Source: Oasisia sp. SBJ-2009 (Eukaryota > Annelida > Polychaeta > Sabellida > Siboglinidae). From it: a stretch of 64,000 nucleotides of DNA. The DNA is taken from NCBI GenBank assembly GCA_964017155.1, contig OZ024866.1:20891826-20955825 (forward strand). The letters run 5' to 3'. The position numbers and the translations under genes were made by a program. The number at the start of each line of letters is the position of its first letter. Within the stretch, counting starts at the first letter, position 1. The notes under the pieces were generated by a model. That model saw only the letters and a list, made by a program, of their open reading frames with translations. It did not search any database and was not told the origin of the DNA. Positions 13,701-25,694 of this stretch are shown piece after piece.

Positions 13701-16700
13701 CAATATCAATGATGACATGATGCGACCATTGCATTGCCTGTTTGTTGCTTTGTGGTTTCGTTTTCATATTGAACTTGCGACATGTCTGCTCTTTGGTTTC
13801 AGGTCTTCCTATTTGAGTCCGAAGTGTGAGCGACACAGACCCTCTGAGAATGCGACGAGCGAGTAGTGATGAAGCCCACGCATATCTATTATATAATTTC
13901 GTAGTTGTGTGGGTAGTTTGGAACAACCTTTGTTTTATCGTGTGCCTCTTCGCCTTCACTGTTATGTCTAGCTTTTGGCGTTACCTGTTTGTCGGCATAG
14001 CGCTCACGACATGGCCAAAGAGCTGGCCTGTTGGCACTGATCACTGTAGCATATGCTATTGTTTCCAAGGCAATGTATCAATATATGCATTCGATCTCCG
14101 TCACTACCTTGATACAAATCTGCGTGCCGAGAAATGTGTGACTGCAATACATATTGGTCTCAAAACATCGAATGATCTCTACACTTGCCTCAGAAGGAAC
14201 ACATGCCAAATGCATACCCTTCAGTTACATTATTGCAATGAATGAGGCACTTGTGTAGGTTGGCTTTGCATGCTGATTCCTAAGTATGCTGTATCCAGTC
14301 GAGATGAATGCGTTTTGCTGGGTGTCATGACGGTCAAAGAATCATCTACTCAACTGTATTGAGTGGGTGTATGTGTACATGCGAGAATGTGTGTGGCATT
14401 CGCCGCGCCAATGGTGCTTATGCATATCAATGTTACGATACTTTCCGCGGTGCGATCTCGGCCTCTTACACAAGTTTCGTTTCATATGCATTATTTTGCA
14501 TCATATTTTGACATTACGTATCTTGATATACATCATATAGCGTGCAAAATAGCTCGATCAATCGTCTGAGTAAAACGTTTCGATTGTGAGAACTGCAACA
14601 TCAAAACTAATGTCTACTCGCACTAGCTGTGATACATATATCGATGTCATGCTATCGTTGATTTGATTCTTCCAGTGATCGGCCTACATTATCATCTGCC
14701 TCAACATATTGTATAAATCAAATAACTTGATAAAAACAACGCTTCACCCACTGTCGAATGACTGTTCCGCGTCGCCAATCTTCACATCATCGGGCCTGGT
14801 CGGTCAGTAATGCTGCCAGAAGTCGTCGGCCATGTGTCGCTGTATCTTCACCGGGCTCAGACACCTGAGAAAAAACAATAAAAGAGCGTTACAGTGTGCA
14901 CGGTGTCTAACAAAATTGAAAGCAGCAGGCTCAATTCTTACATATGCCCACATTCCTTCACCCCACTGGCGTCAAAGACGCAAATCCCACCGCGATGCGG
15001 TCGAGATTACACTAAAGAAACTGGCATCTGTCGCCAGCATTCGGCTGCGCGGCACAGTAATGGCGTCAAACCGGAAGACGCGCCACAACAATACCGTGAC
15101 GTCACGACAATACGGCAGACGCGCCATTTTCGTTCCTGGCGACGTCAGATTTCAAGATGGCGACGCCTTTGATCTAAGCAAACTGGGGGGGGGGGCGCTT
15201 TCTTCCACTTTTACTTCGTTCTTTCAATGTTTTACTTGCGCTAGCCTATTTCGCAATAAGGTACACACATAGGACTACAGTTGTATTATGGTACAACGGC
15301 CTTTGCGACATTCGGGTACTTGTTATGCACGATGCAAGTCAATGTGCGTGGCGTATAACACCGATTAGATTCAACAATGTCAGACTCTCTCCGTTGATTT
15401 TTAGACCAAAGATATCAGGGCTGCTGCGTCCGCGCGTATTAAAACCACTACACTACCCTACCCGCGCCTCTCGTAATGAAGTTTCAAACGTTGGAGCAAT
15501 TGAGGTTGGCTTGCATTCTACGCAAGTGCCTAATTCATGTCGGAAATGGAACAGAATATTCATATTCTTGTTCTCATTCACAGTACACTGTATATGGTGC
15601 ATACCACTCTTCGATTAGTTGTCTCAATGTCTCAAGCAGCTTTCCACCTATGCCTAGGCAAATAGATGTTTGGACAGTATCTAATTTAACATTCGTACTG
15701 CTGAGCTTCAAACTACTACACTCAACGACAGAAGTTCCCTTCATTGTGTTCGCAATCTACTCTCTGCGATCTGGAACTCTAAAACGTGTTAACGGCGACG
15801 CCACGAGGGATGTATGCAGGCTGCGCAAAGATGTATCGGAAGCATTATATGCCATTCCATGCGATAAAAGACGTTCGTTCGCATACAGGCTAGATTTACT
15901 CTGTAGTGTAATACTCTTTGTAGGGTGTACAATGTGTGTAGCTAGCTCAACATCAATGATTACATGATGCGACCATTGCATTGCCTGTTTGTTGCTTTGT
16001 GGTTTCGTTTTCATATTGAACTTGCGACATGTCTGCTCTTTGGTTTCAGGTCTTCCTATTTGAGTCCGAAGTGTGAGCGACACAGACCCTCTGAGAATGC
16101 GACGAGCGAGTAGTGATGAAGCCCACGCATGTCTAGTATATAATTTCGTAGTTGTCTGGGTAGTTTGGAACAACCTTTGTTTTATCGTGTGCCTCTTCGC
16201 CTTCACTGTTATGTCTAGCTTTTGGCGTTACCTGTTTGTCGGCATAGCGCTCACGACATGGCCAAAGAGCTGGCCTGTTGGCACTGATCACTGTAGCATA
16301 TGCTATTGTTTCCAAGGCGATGCATCAACATACTCATTCGATCTCCATCACTACCTAGATACAAATCTGCGTGCCGAGAAATGTGTGACTGCAATACATA
16401 TTGGTCTCAAAACATCGAATGATCTCTACACTTGTCTCAGAAGGAACACATGCCAAATGCGTACCATTCAGTTACACTATTGCAATGAATGAGGCACTTG
16501 TGTAGGTTGTCTTTGCATGCTGATTCCTAAGTATGCTGTATCCAGTCGAGATGAATGCGTTTTGCTGGGTGTCATGACGGTCAAAGAATCATCTACTCAA
16601 CTGTATTGAGTGGGTGTATGTGTACATGCGAGAATGTATGTGGCATTCGCCGCGCCAATGGTGCTTATGCATATCAATGTTACGATACTTTCCGCGGTGC

Positions 16701-19700
16701 GATCTCGGCCTCTTACACAAGTTTCGTTTCATATGCATTATTTTGCATCATATTTTGACATTACGTATCTTGATATACATCATATAGCGTGCAAAATAGC
16801 TTGACCAATCGTCTGAGTAAAACGTTTCGATTGTGAGAACTGCAACATCAAAACTAATGTCCACTCGCACTAGCTGTGATACATATATCGATGTCATGCT
16901 ATCGTTGATTTGATTCTTCCAGTGATCGGCCTGCATTATCATCTACCTCAACATATTGTATAAATCAAATAACTTGATAAAAACAACGCTTCACCCACTG
17001 TCGAATGACTGTTCCGCGTCGCCAATCTTCACATCATCGGGCCTGGTCGGTCAGTAATGCTGCCAGAAGTCGTCGGCCATGTGTCGCTGTATCTTCACCG
17101 GGCTCAGACACCTGAGAAAAAACAATAAAAGAGCGTTACAGTGTGCACGGTGTCTCACAAAATTGAAAGCAGCAGGCTCAATTCTTACATATGCCCACAT
17201 TCCTTCACCCCAGTGGCGTCAAAGACGCAAATCCCACCGCGATGCGGTCGAGATTACACTAAAGAAACTGGCATCTGTCGCCAGCATTCGGCTGCGCGGC
17301 ACAGTAATGGCGGCAAACCGGAAGACGCGCCACAACAATACCGTGACGTCACGACAATACGGCAGACGCGCCATTTTCGTTCCTGGCGACGTCAGATTTC
17401 AAGATGGCGACGCCTTTCATCTAAGCAAACTGGGGGGGGGGGGCGCTTTCTTCCACTTTTACTTCGTTCTTTCAATGTTTTACTTGCGCTAGCCTATTTC
17501 GCAATAAGGTACACACATAGGACTACAGTTGTATTATGGTACAACGGCCTTTGCGACATTCGGGTACTTGTTATGCACGATGCAAGTCAATGTGCGTGGC
17601 GTATAACACCGATTAGATTCAACAATGTCAGACTCTCTCCGTTGATTTTTAGACCAAAGATATCAGGGCTGCTGCGTCCGCGCGTATTAAAACCACTACA
17701 CTACCCTACCCGCGCCTCTCGTAATGAAGTTTCAAACGTTGGAGCAATTGAGGTTGGCTTGCATTCTACGCAAGTGCCTAATTCATGTCGGAAATGGAAC
17801 AGAATATTCATATTCTTGTTCTCATTCACAGTACACTGTATATGGTGCATACCACTCTTCGATTAGTTGTCTCAATGTCTCAAGCAGCTTTCCACCTATG
17901 CCTAGGCAAATAGATGTTTGGACAGTATCTAATTTAACATTCGTACTGCTGAGCTTCAAACTACTACACTCAACGACAGAAGTTCCCTTCATTGTGTTCG
18001 CAATCTACTCTCTGCGATCTGGAACTCTAAAACGTGTTAACGGCGACGCCACGAGGGATGTATGCAGGCTGCGCAAAGATGTATCGGAAGCATTATATGC
18101 CATTCCATGCGATAAAAGACGTTCGTTCGCATACAGGCTAGATTTACTCTGTAGTGTAATACTCTTTGTAGGGTGTACAATGTGTGTAGCTAGCTCAACA
18201 TCAATGATTACATGATGCGACCATTGCATTGCCTGTTTGTTGCTTGTGGTTTCGTTTTCATATTGAACTTGCGACATGTCTGCTCTTTGGTTTCAGGTCT
18301 TCCTATTTGAGTCCGAAGTGTGAGCGACACAGACCCTCTGAGAATGCGACGAGCGAGTAGTGATGAAGCCCACGCATGTCTAGTATATAATTTCGTAGTT
18401 GTCTGGGTAGTTTGGAACAACCTTTGTTTTATCGTGTGCCTCTTCGCCTTCACTGTTATGTCTAGCTTTTGGCGTTACCTGTTTGTCGGCATAGCGCTCA
18501 CGACATGGCCAAAGAGCTGGCCTGTTGGCACTGATCACTGTAGCATATGCTATTGTTTCCAAGGCAATGCATCAACATACTCATTCGATCTCCATCACTA
18601 CCTAGATACAAATCTGCGTGCCGAGAAATGTGTGACTGCAATACATATTGGTCTCAAAACATCGAATGATCTCTACACTTGTCTCAGAAGGAACACATGC
18701 CAAATGCGTACCCTTCAGTTACACTATTGCAATGAATGAGGCACTTGTGTAGGTTGTCTTTGCATGCTGATTCCTAAGTATGCTGTATCCAGTCGAGATG
18801 AATGCGTTTTGCTGGGTGTCATGACGGTCAAAGAATCATCTACTCAACTGTATTGAGTGGGTGTATGTGTACATGCGAGAATGTATGTGGCATTCGCCGC
18901 GCCAATGGTGCTTATGCATATCAATGTTACGATACTTTCCGCGGTGCGATCTCGGCCTCTTACACAAGTTTCGTTTCATATGCATTATTTTGCATCATAT
19001 TTTGACATTACGTATCTTGATATACATCATATAGCGTGCAAAATAGCTTGACCAATCGTCTGAGTAAAACGTTTCGATTGTGAGAACTGCAACATCAAAA
19101 CTAATGTCCACTCGCACTAGCTGTGATACATATATCGATGTCATGCTATCGTTGATTTGATTCTTCCAGTGATCGGCCTGCATTATCATCTACCTCAACA
19201 TATTGTATAAATCAAATAACTTGATAAAAACAACGCTTCACCCACTGTCGAATGACTGTTCCGCGTCGCCAATCTTCACATCATCGGGCCTGGTCGGTCA
19301 GTAATGCTGCCAGAAGTCGTCGGCCATGTGTCGCTGTATCTTCACCGGGCTCAGACACCTGAGAAAAAACAATAAAAGAGCGTTACAGTGTGCACGGTGT
19401 CTCACAAAATTGAAAGCAGCAGGCTCAATTCTTACATATGCCCACATTCCTTCACCCCAGTGGCGTCAAAGACGCAAATCCCACCGCGATGCGGTCGAGA
19501 TTACACTAAAGAAACTGGCATCTGTCGCCAGCATTCGGCTGCGCGGCACAGTAATGGCGGCAAACCGGAAGACGCGCCACAACAATACCGTGACGTCACG
19601 ACAATACGGCAGACGCGCCATTTTCGTTCCTGGCGACGTCAGATTTCAAGATGGCGACGCCTTTCATCTAAGCAAACTGGGGGGGGGGGGCGCTTTCTTC

Positions 19701-20462
19701 CACTTTTACTTCGTTCTTTCAATGTTTTACTTGCGCTAGCCTATTTCGCAATAAGGTACACACATAGGACTACAGTTGTATTATGGTACAACGGCCTTTG
19801 CGACATTCGGGTACTTGTTATGCACGATGCAAGTCAATGTGCGTGGCGTATAACACCGATTAGATTCAACAATGTCAGACTCTCTCCGTTGATTTTTAGA
19901 CCAAAGATATCAGGGCTGCTGCGTCCGCGCGTATTAAAACCACTACACTACCCTACCCGCGCCTCTCGTAATGAAGTTTCAAACGTTGGAGCAATTGAGG
20001 TTGGCTTGCATTCTACGCAAGTGCCTAATTCATATCGGAAATGGAACAGAATATTCATATTCTTGTTCTCATTCACAGTACACTGTATATGGTGCATACC
20101 ACTCTTCGATTAGTTGTCTCAATGTCTCAAGCAGCTTTCCACCTATGCCTAGGCAAATATATGTTTGGACAGTATCTAATTTAACATTCGTACTGCTGAG
20201 CTTCAAACTACTACACTCAACGATAGAAGTTCCCTTCATTGTGTTCGCAATCTAATCTCTGCGATCTGGAACTCTAAAACGTGTTAACGGCGACGCCACG
20301 AGGGATGTATGCAGGCTGCGCAAAGATGTATCGGAAGCATTATATGCCATTCCATGCGATAAAAGACGTTCGTTCGCATACAGGCTAGATTTACTCTGTA
20401 CTGTAATACTCTTTGTAGGGTGTACAATGTGTGTAGCTAACTCAACATCAATGATTACATGA

Positions 20463-21115
20463 TTGTTTTGAATTTTGTTTACGAATGTTGGCTAAAGTTT
20501 AAGAAGATTTAATTATAACGGGGAGTTGAGTCCAGATTGTTGGCGCAGCTACAGCAAAAGCTCGTTTGTCTATTACAGAGTTTATACTAATATAACTTTT
20601 TTAAGCCAACTTAGTTCAAAATTACGGAAACACAACAGGAATCTCCCCGCGTAATTTCCCGACATCCTGGTATTCCAAACTTATTATGTAAATATGAGGT
20701 TTACCTTTGAAAAGAAAAACTGTCTTGATGCGAATAATTGTCTCCATAAACAGCCTAACTACAAATGAAACTATTTGACTACAGCGAACCTGTAAACAAC
20801 GTCCAGTGTGAGGGAGCGGCCAGTGAGAGAAACAGGAGCATTCGTCGACGGTTCCCCCTCACCAGAGGCTACCCGCCTTCTACGGACACTTTGTTTTTTT
20901 TTACCTCGGAGTAATTTGCATCTGAAAGATGATCCCACCACACCTGAAATAGAAACCCCTATAGCTTTTCAAGCAGCAATCACGAATCTCCCCTTCACGA
21001 CACCCAATCACCTAAATTGCCTGTAAAACAAAAACAAACAAATAAGCTCAAACAGAAAAACAAACAAACAAACAAGGTCAAACGAACATACTACCTAACG
21101 CATGCGCACAACAAG
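20463..21115. other. Spacer without recognisable gene
   Basis: Unique AT-rich DNA that begins exactly where similarity to the macrosatellite ends. Frames are short and unrecognised, and I see no clear repeat or RNA gene. A poly-A/CAAA-rich patch around 21025-21080 leads into the microsatellite that follows. Confidence 0.7.
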
Positions 21116-21133
21116 CATTACAAACTCCTGCGT

Positions 21134-21227
21134 TACCCCCCCCACACACACACCCACACACACCCACACACTCACACACACATACACACTCCCCCCCACA
21201 CACAAAGACACACACACACCACACACA

Positions 21228-21311
<84 letters not shown>

Positions 21312-21388
21312 CACACACACACGCAAACACGCATACACACTCACTCAGTCACACGCACGCGCACACGCACGCGCACACGCACGCACAG
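21134..21388. repeat. Compound CA / CGCA microsatellite
   Basis: Long simple-sequence tract of CA, CACC and CGCA words, with a pure CGCA-type run at about 21229-21300. Open frames on both strands here are low-complexity artefacts. A second, shorter tract of the same kind lies at 21441-21522 beyond a 50-bp non-repetitive insert. Confidence 0.95.
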
Positions 21389-21440
21389 TTTGCTTGATTG
21401 GTGGCCCCATCCAATTCAAAATCCTGGCTACGCCATTGAC
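21389..21440. other. Possible transposon-end fragment inside microsatellite
   Basis: About 50 bp of ordinary sequence sits between two CA/CGCA tracts. It contains 'atcctggctacgccattga', a wording I associate with ends of DNA transposons or MITEs in marine invertebrate genomes. That association is from memory and no inverted repeat is visible, so this is weak. Confidence 0.2.
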
Positions 21441-21522
21441 ATACACGCACACGTACGCGCGCACGCATGCTCGCACGCACGGACGCACACACACTCACAG
21501 ACACACTCACAGACACACTCAC
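21441..21522. repeat. CA / CGCA microsatellite, second tract
   Basis: Continuation of the simple-sequence region, with CGCA, CACA and cagacacact words, running straight into the LINE fragment downstream. Confidence 0.9.
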
Positions 21523-21526
21523 ATTT

Positions 21527-21945
21527 AACCTCATTAAGCAAGTTCAACAGCGGGCAATACGACTTGTGCCGGAAACAAAGGGATTACCATACTACAACAG
21601 ACTTAAAGAATTACAGCTTCCTACATTAACAACAAAAGCAGAGAACAGACATAATGCAGACTTTCAAAATTGTCAAAGGAAAATACTCGGTCAACCAGGA
21701 CTGCAAATGTTCACAGTGTCGATCAAAGCTGATGTTCCAAAAAGCCATTGGTATCACAAGAGAACATAGTGAAAAACTTCAAACGCAGAGTGCAACAGAC
21801 TATAGACACTACTTGTTCTCGACCTAAGTGGTTAAAGTGTGAACTTCTCTGTCAGACGACACAGTTCAGGCCAGGACAATAAACAAACTGAAGTCACGCC
21901 TCCGAAGAAATTGGAGAGGCCACCCAGATATAATTACAATTATTT
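21527..21945 (+). pseudogene. LINE (CR1/L2-type) reverse transcriptase, C-terminal remnant
   Basis: The translation begins with IKQVQQRAIRLVPETKGL and continues with a PYYNRLKELQLPTL-like segment, the typical region after the polymerase domain in CR1/L2-group non-LTR retrotransposon proteins. After a frameshift near 21640 a second frame gives DIMQTFKIVKG, then HSEKLQTQS and RHYLFST, then a taa stop, VVKV, a tga stop and SLSDDTVQARTINKLKSRL. This matches the expected order (R.HS.KL, FS.RVV..WNSLP) of the C-terminal tail. One frameshift and two stops make it dead, and everything upstream is missing (5' truncation into the CA repeats). The clade is from motif wording only. Confidence 0.75.
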
Positions 21946-23012
21946 ATTTTTCTTCAAATTTATCAACCTTGACTATATACAAACCGGACAAAAGCTTATG
22001 AAAACAAAATGCATCAATATAGAAACTGCAACATCTGAAAATAAACCTTGAGACGGTCTCAATGCTCAATCTTGGGCAACTATTGACCAAAAGATAATAA
22101 AAAATTATACGTTTCCTTGGATGTCGAATGATCCCTCCAATGCAAAGTCCTAGTTACGCAACTATAGAGCAAGATATTCTAAGTATTATTTTCAAGAACA
22201 AATTACAGGAAAATGTTCATTCTTTCCAATGACCGCTCCAAACATAACTGTCTCGAGCCATAGCGAAACCCACGACTACGTTTGTTTCCGTGCGTGTTTC
22301 GCGGGTCGCTGCAGCGCGTATCGTTTACTCAGCACCTGGGTAGCGTTTTATTTGAACCAGTGTGTCCGCGGTCTTCTAATGTTAACGGTCAAGGTCGTTA
22401 CTCGCAGTGAGACTCGTCTGGCGGGTGAGTTGTCCTTTCTGTGGGTCGTTTTGTATTATAAATTAATCCCAACCTAAGCCAAATGTCATCGATTTAATGA
22501 CATCGCTGTGTTTCATTTGCCAGTTTCTAAATGTTTTAGACAATTTTAACTATGGGTTGTGCGCGGTTCAAACACGTGTGATGTCTGACTCATTTGAGCG
22601 ACTGTCTCAGTGACAAATCATTGAAGTTCAAATCACATGCAACACGGATGGGACATAATTTATATCCTAATAACCCTGAGAGACAAATAATTAGTCACCT
22701 ACAAACATTCTAAGGAACTTTACAAAGTAATTTGCCAATTCATGATATAATTTGATTATATAGTGCCATAAATCAGTAAAAACTGTTCTCGTACTGTTCT
22801 CGTAGACGTAGTCGTAGACGTAGTATAATTTTGTGAGATGGTGGATACTACAGCAAACAATGTTTTTTTTTTATTTAGAGCATTACAGTAACAAACTTAT
22901 ACTTCTGTAGTATGTTGATGTCTCATTGATAAAAATAGTAGAATTAATAGTATTATTATTATTATTTGGAAACATTTGATTTGTACAGCCACACGTCTCC
23001 GAATTAAAATCT
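21946..23012. other. Spacer; no gene recognised
   Basis: Unique DNA. A more GC/CpG-rich island-like patch lies at about 22229-22440 with an unrecognised 82-residue frame and a donor-like ggcgggtgagttg; it could be a decayed exon or promoter but nothing identifies it. Short direct repeats (ctgttctcgta twice, cgtagacgtagt twice) occur at 22781-22824, and an ATT run at about 22950-22968. Confidence 0.6.
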
Positions 23013-23067
<55 letters not shown>

Positions 23068-23081
23068 GCAGCAGAAGCAGA

Positions 23082-23112
<31 letters not shown>

Positions 23113-23113
23113 G
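23013..23113. repeat. CAG/GAA-interrupted trinucleotide repeat
   Basis: About 100 bp of CAG units, pure over the first half and interrupted by several AAG (GAAGCA) units in the second half. It is not inside any supported coding frame. Confidence 0.97.
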
Positions 23114-23574
23114 AACAAGTAAAATAACATAAATATTTACACTTTTACTCAGAAAGGTTTATTGATGCGGTCACACACTTGGCAATGTCCTTTACTGATG
23201 GGAAATATTAAAACAAATTGAATTACTAAGATTGTGGGGAACATGAAAACCATACTTGGCAGCTAGTTTCCACTACACATGTCTTAATTATAAACCTTTC
23301 CCACAAACTGAAACAAATATCAGACAGTAGTATTGACTACTTTTGTTATACCTACACAAAAAAAGAATCAGAACATTCAGTTGATGGGTGTGATTTATAG
23401 AGCCTAGCAATAGATAGAATCACTCAACAGTATTTTACTATGATCTAGTTTGTAGCTACATGGGTAAGCTTTTAAGCAGTGTCAGGAAGAACCCCACCAC
23501 TGGAACCCTGTTTGCCTTTTCTTTCTCCTGTTTGAAGCCCTGTCCTGTATATTAAAAAAATGATCAATTAATAA
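23114..23574. other. Spacer; no gene recognised
   Basis: AT-rich unique sequence. I looked here for a decayed copy of the His-Cys box nuclease that precedes the transposase in the right-hand array and found no convincing trace on either strand. Confidence 0.6.
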
Positions 23575-23671
23575 CATGAGATAAAGGTAATTGTAATTAC
23601 TCACCATTAGGTAAGTTGTCAGCCTGAACTGATGTAGTGCTTTCATCCACTTAAGTCTGTGCATCTCTCAC

Positions 23672-25582
23672 TGTGTCCACAGGTGTGACATTCTATTGTT
23701 GACTGCTCACTGTGTCCACAGGTGTGACATTCTATTGTTGACTGCTCATTGTGTCCACAGGTGTGACATTCTATTGTTGACTGCTCATTGTGTCCACAGG
23801 TGTGACATTCTATTGTTGACTGCTCATTGTGTCCACAGGTGTGACATTCTATTGTTGACTGCTCATTGTGTCCACAGGTGTGACATTCTATTGTTGACTG
23901 CTCATTGTGTCCACAGGTGTGACATTCTATTGTTGACTGCTCATTGTGTCCACAGGTGTGACATTCTATTGTTGACTGCTCATTGTGTCCACAGGTGTGA
24001 CATTCTATTGTTGACTGCTCATTGTGTCCACAGGTGTGACATTCTATTGTTGACTGCTCACTGTGTCCACAGGTGTGACATTCTATTGTTGACTGCTCAT
24101 TGTGTCCACAGGTGTGACATTCTATTGTTGACTGCTCATTGTGTCCACAGGTGTGACATTCTATTGTTGACTGCTCATTGTGTCCACAGGTGTGACATTC
24201 TATTGTTGACTGCTCATTGTGTCCACAGGTGTGACATTCTATTGTTGACTGCTCATTGTGTCCACAGGTGTGACATTCTATTGTTGACTGCTCATTGTGT
24301 CCACAGGTGTGACATTCTATTGTTGACTGCTCATTGTGTCCACAGGTGTGACATTCTATTGTTGACTGCTCATTGTGTCCACAGGTGTGACATTCTATTG
24401 TTGACTGCTCATTGTGTCCACAGGTGTGACATTCTATTGTTGACTGCTCATTGTGTCCACAGGTGTGACATTCTATTGTTGACTGCTCACTGTGTCCACA
24501 GGTGTGACATTCTATTGTTGACTGCTCACTGTGTCCACAGGTGTGACATTCTATTGTTGACTGCTCATTGTGTCCACAGGTGTGACATTCTATTGTTGAC
24601 TGCTCATTGTGTCCACAGGTGTGACATTCTATTGTTGACTGCTCATTGTGTCCACAGGTGTGACATTCTATTGTTGACTGCTCATTGTGTCCACAGGTGT
24701 GACATTCTATTGTTGACTGCTCATTGTGTCCACAGGTGTGACATTCTATTGTTGACTGCTCATTGTGTCCACAGGTGTGACATTCTATTGTTGACTGCTC
24801 ATTGTGTCCACAGGTGTGACATTCTATTGTTGACTGCTCATTGTGTCCACAGGTGTGACATTCTATTGTTGACTGCTCATTGTGTCCACAGGTGTGACAT
24901 TCTATTGTTGACTGCTCATTGTGTCCACAGGTGTGACATTCTATTGTTGACTGCTCATTGTGTCCACAGGTGTGACATTCTATTGTTGACTGCTCATTGT
25001 GTCCACAGGTGTGACATTCTATTGTTGACTGCTCACTGTGTCCACAGGTGTGACATTCTATTGTTGACTGCTCACTGTGTCCACAGGTGTGACATTCTAT
25101 TGTTGACTGCTCATTGTGTCCACAGGTGTGACATTCTATTGTTGACTGCTCATTGTGTCCACAGGTGTGACATTCTATTGTTGACTGCTCATTGTGTCCA
25201 CAGGTGTGACATTCTATTGTTGACTGCTCACTGTGTCCACAGGTGTGACATTCTATTGTTGACTGCTCACTGTGTCCACAGGTGTGACATTCTATTGTTG
25301 ACTGCTCATTGTGTCCACAGGTGTGACATTCTATTGTTGACTGCTCATTGTGTCCACAGGTGTGACATTCTATTGTTGACTGCTCATTGTGTCCACAGGT
25401 GTGACATTCTATTGTTGACTGCTCATTGTGTCCACAGGTGTGACATTCTATTGTTGACTGCTCATTGTGTCCACAGGTGTGACATTCTATTGTTGACTGC
25501 TCATTGTTTCCACAGGTGTGACATTCTATTGTTGACTGCTCATTGTGTCCACAGGTGTGACATTCTATTGTTGACTGCTCAC
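23672..25582. repeat. 39-bp minisatellite, 49 copies
   Basis: Exactly 49 tandem copies of a 39-bp unit (tgtgtccacaggtgtgac, then attctattgttgactgctcat). Almost the only variation is T or C at the last base; the C form often occurs in adjacent pairs (near 24490/24530, 25030/25070, 25230/25270), which points to expansion of multi-unit blocks. Because 39 is divisible by 3, long frames stay open on both strands: a 13-residue EQSTIECHTCGHN repeat on - and LLTAHCVHRCDIL on +. I do not call either a gene. Each copy includes a cacag/gtgtga word resembling abutting splice sites. It sits inside the degenerate element at a position corresponding to about 31127-31165 of the array unit. Confidence 0.97.
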
Positions 25583-25694
25583 TGAGGTGAATCAACTGGT
25601 GCTTGCTGTGGTTGACAGTGGGCGAAAGTTGTCCTTTTGATGAGATGACAGTCTCGTCATGGATGGATGCGCAGTGTCACACAGACACCTTACA

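Larger units (their letters stand above)
1..20462 (+). repeat. 2.25-kb macrosatellite array (nine units plus partial)
   Basis: Head-to-tail repeats of 2246-2249 bp. Taking the 'aagttccc' word as the unit start, units begin near 1, 2248, 4494, 6741, 8989, 11238, 13485, 15732 and 17979, and a 237-bp partial unit runs from 20226 to 20462, where similarity stops abruptly. Units differ by scattered substitutions, small indels and the length of one poly-G tract, so they look recently homogenised. No unit encodes a protein I recognise. Each holds a CRE/ETS/YY1-like cluster and an AATAAA signal, described separately. The array starts before the window, so its true length is unknown. I see no similarity to rDNA, 5S, histone or snRNA repeats. 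Confidence 0.97.

Noticed and set aside
21017..21629. His/Thr-, Val/Cys- and Arg/Thr-rich ORFs over CA/CGCA repeats
   Set aside because: Low-complexity translations of microsatellites on both strands.
22229..22477. 82-residue ORF in a GC-richer patch
   Set aside because: No recognisable domain, no convincing exon boundaries, and no continuation on either side.
23643..25595. 650-residue Cys-rich repeat protein on - and 629-residue repeat protein on +
   Set aside because: Both are by-products of a 39-bp unit whose length is divisible by three. Two strands are open at once, there is no start or flanking coding context, and the array lies inside decayed element DNA.
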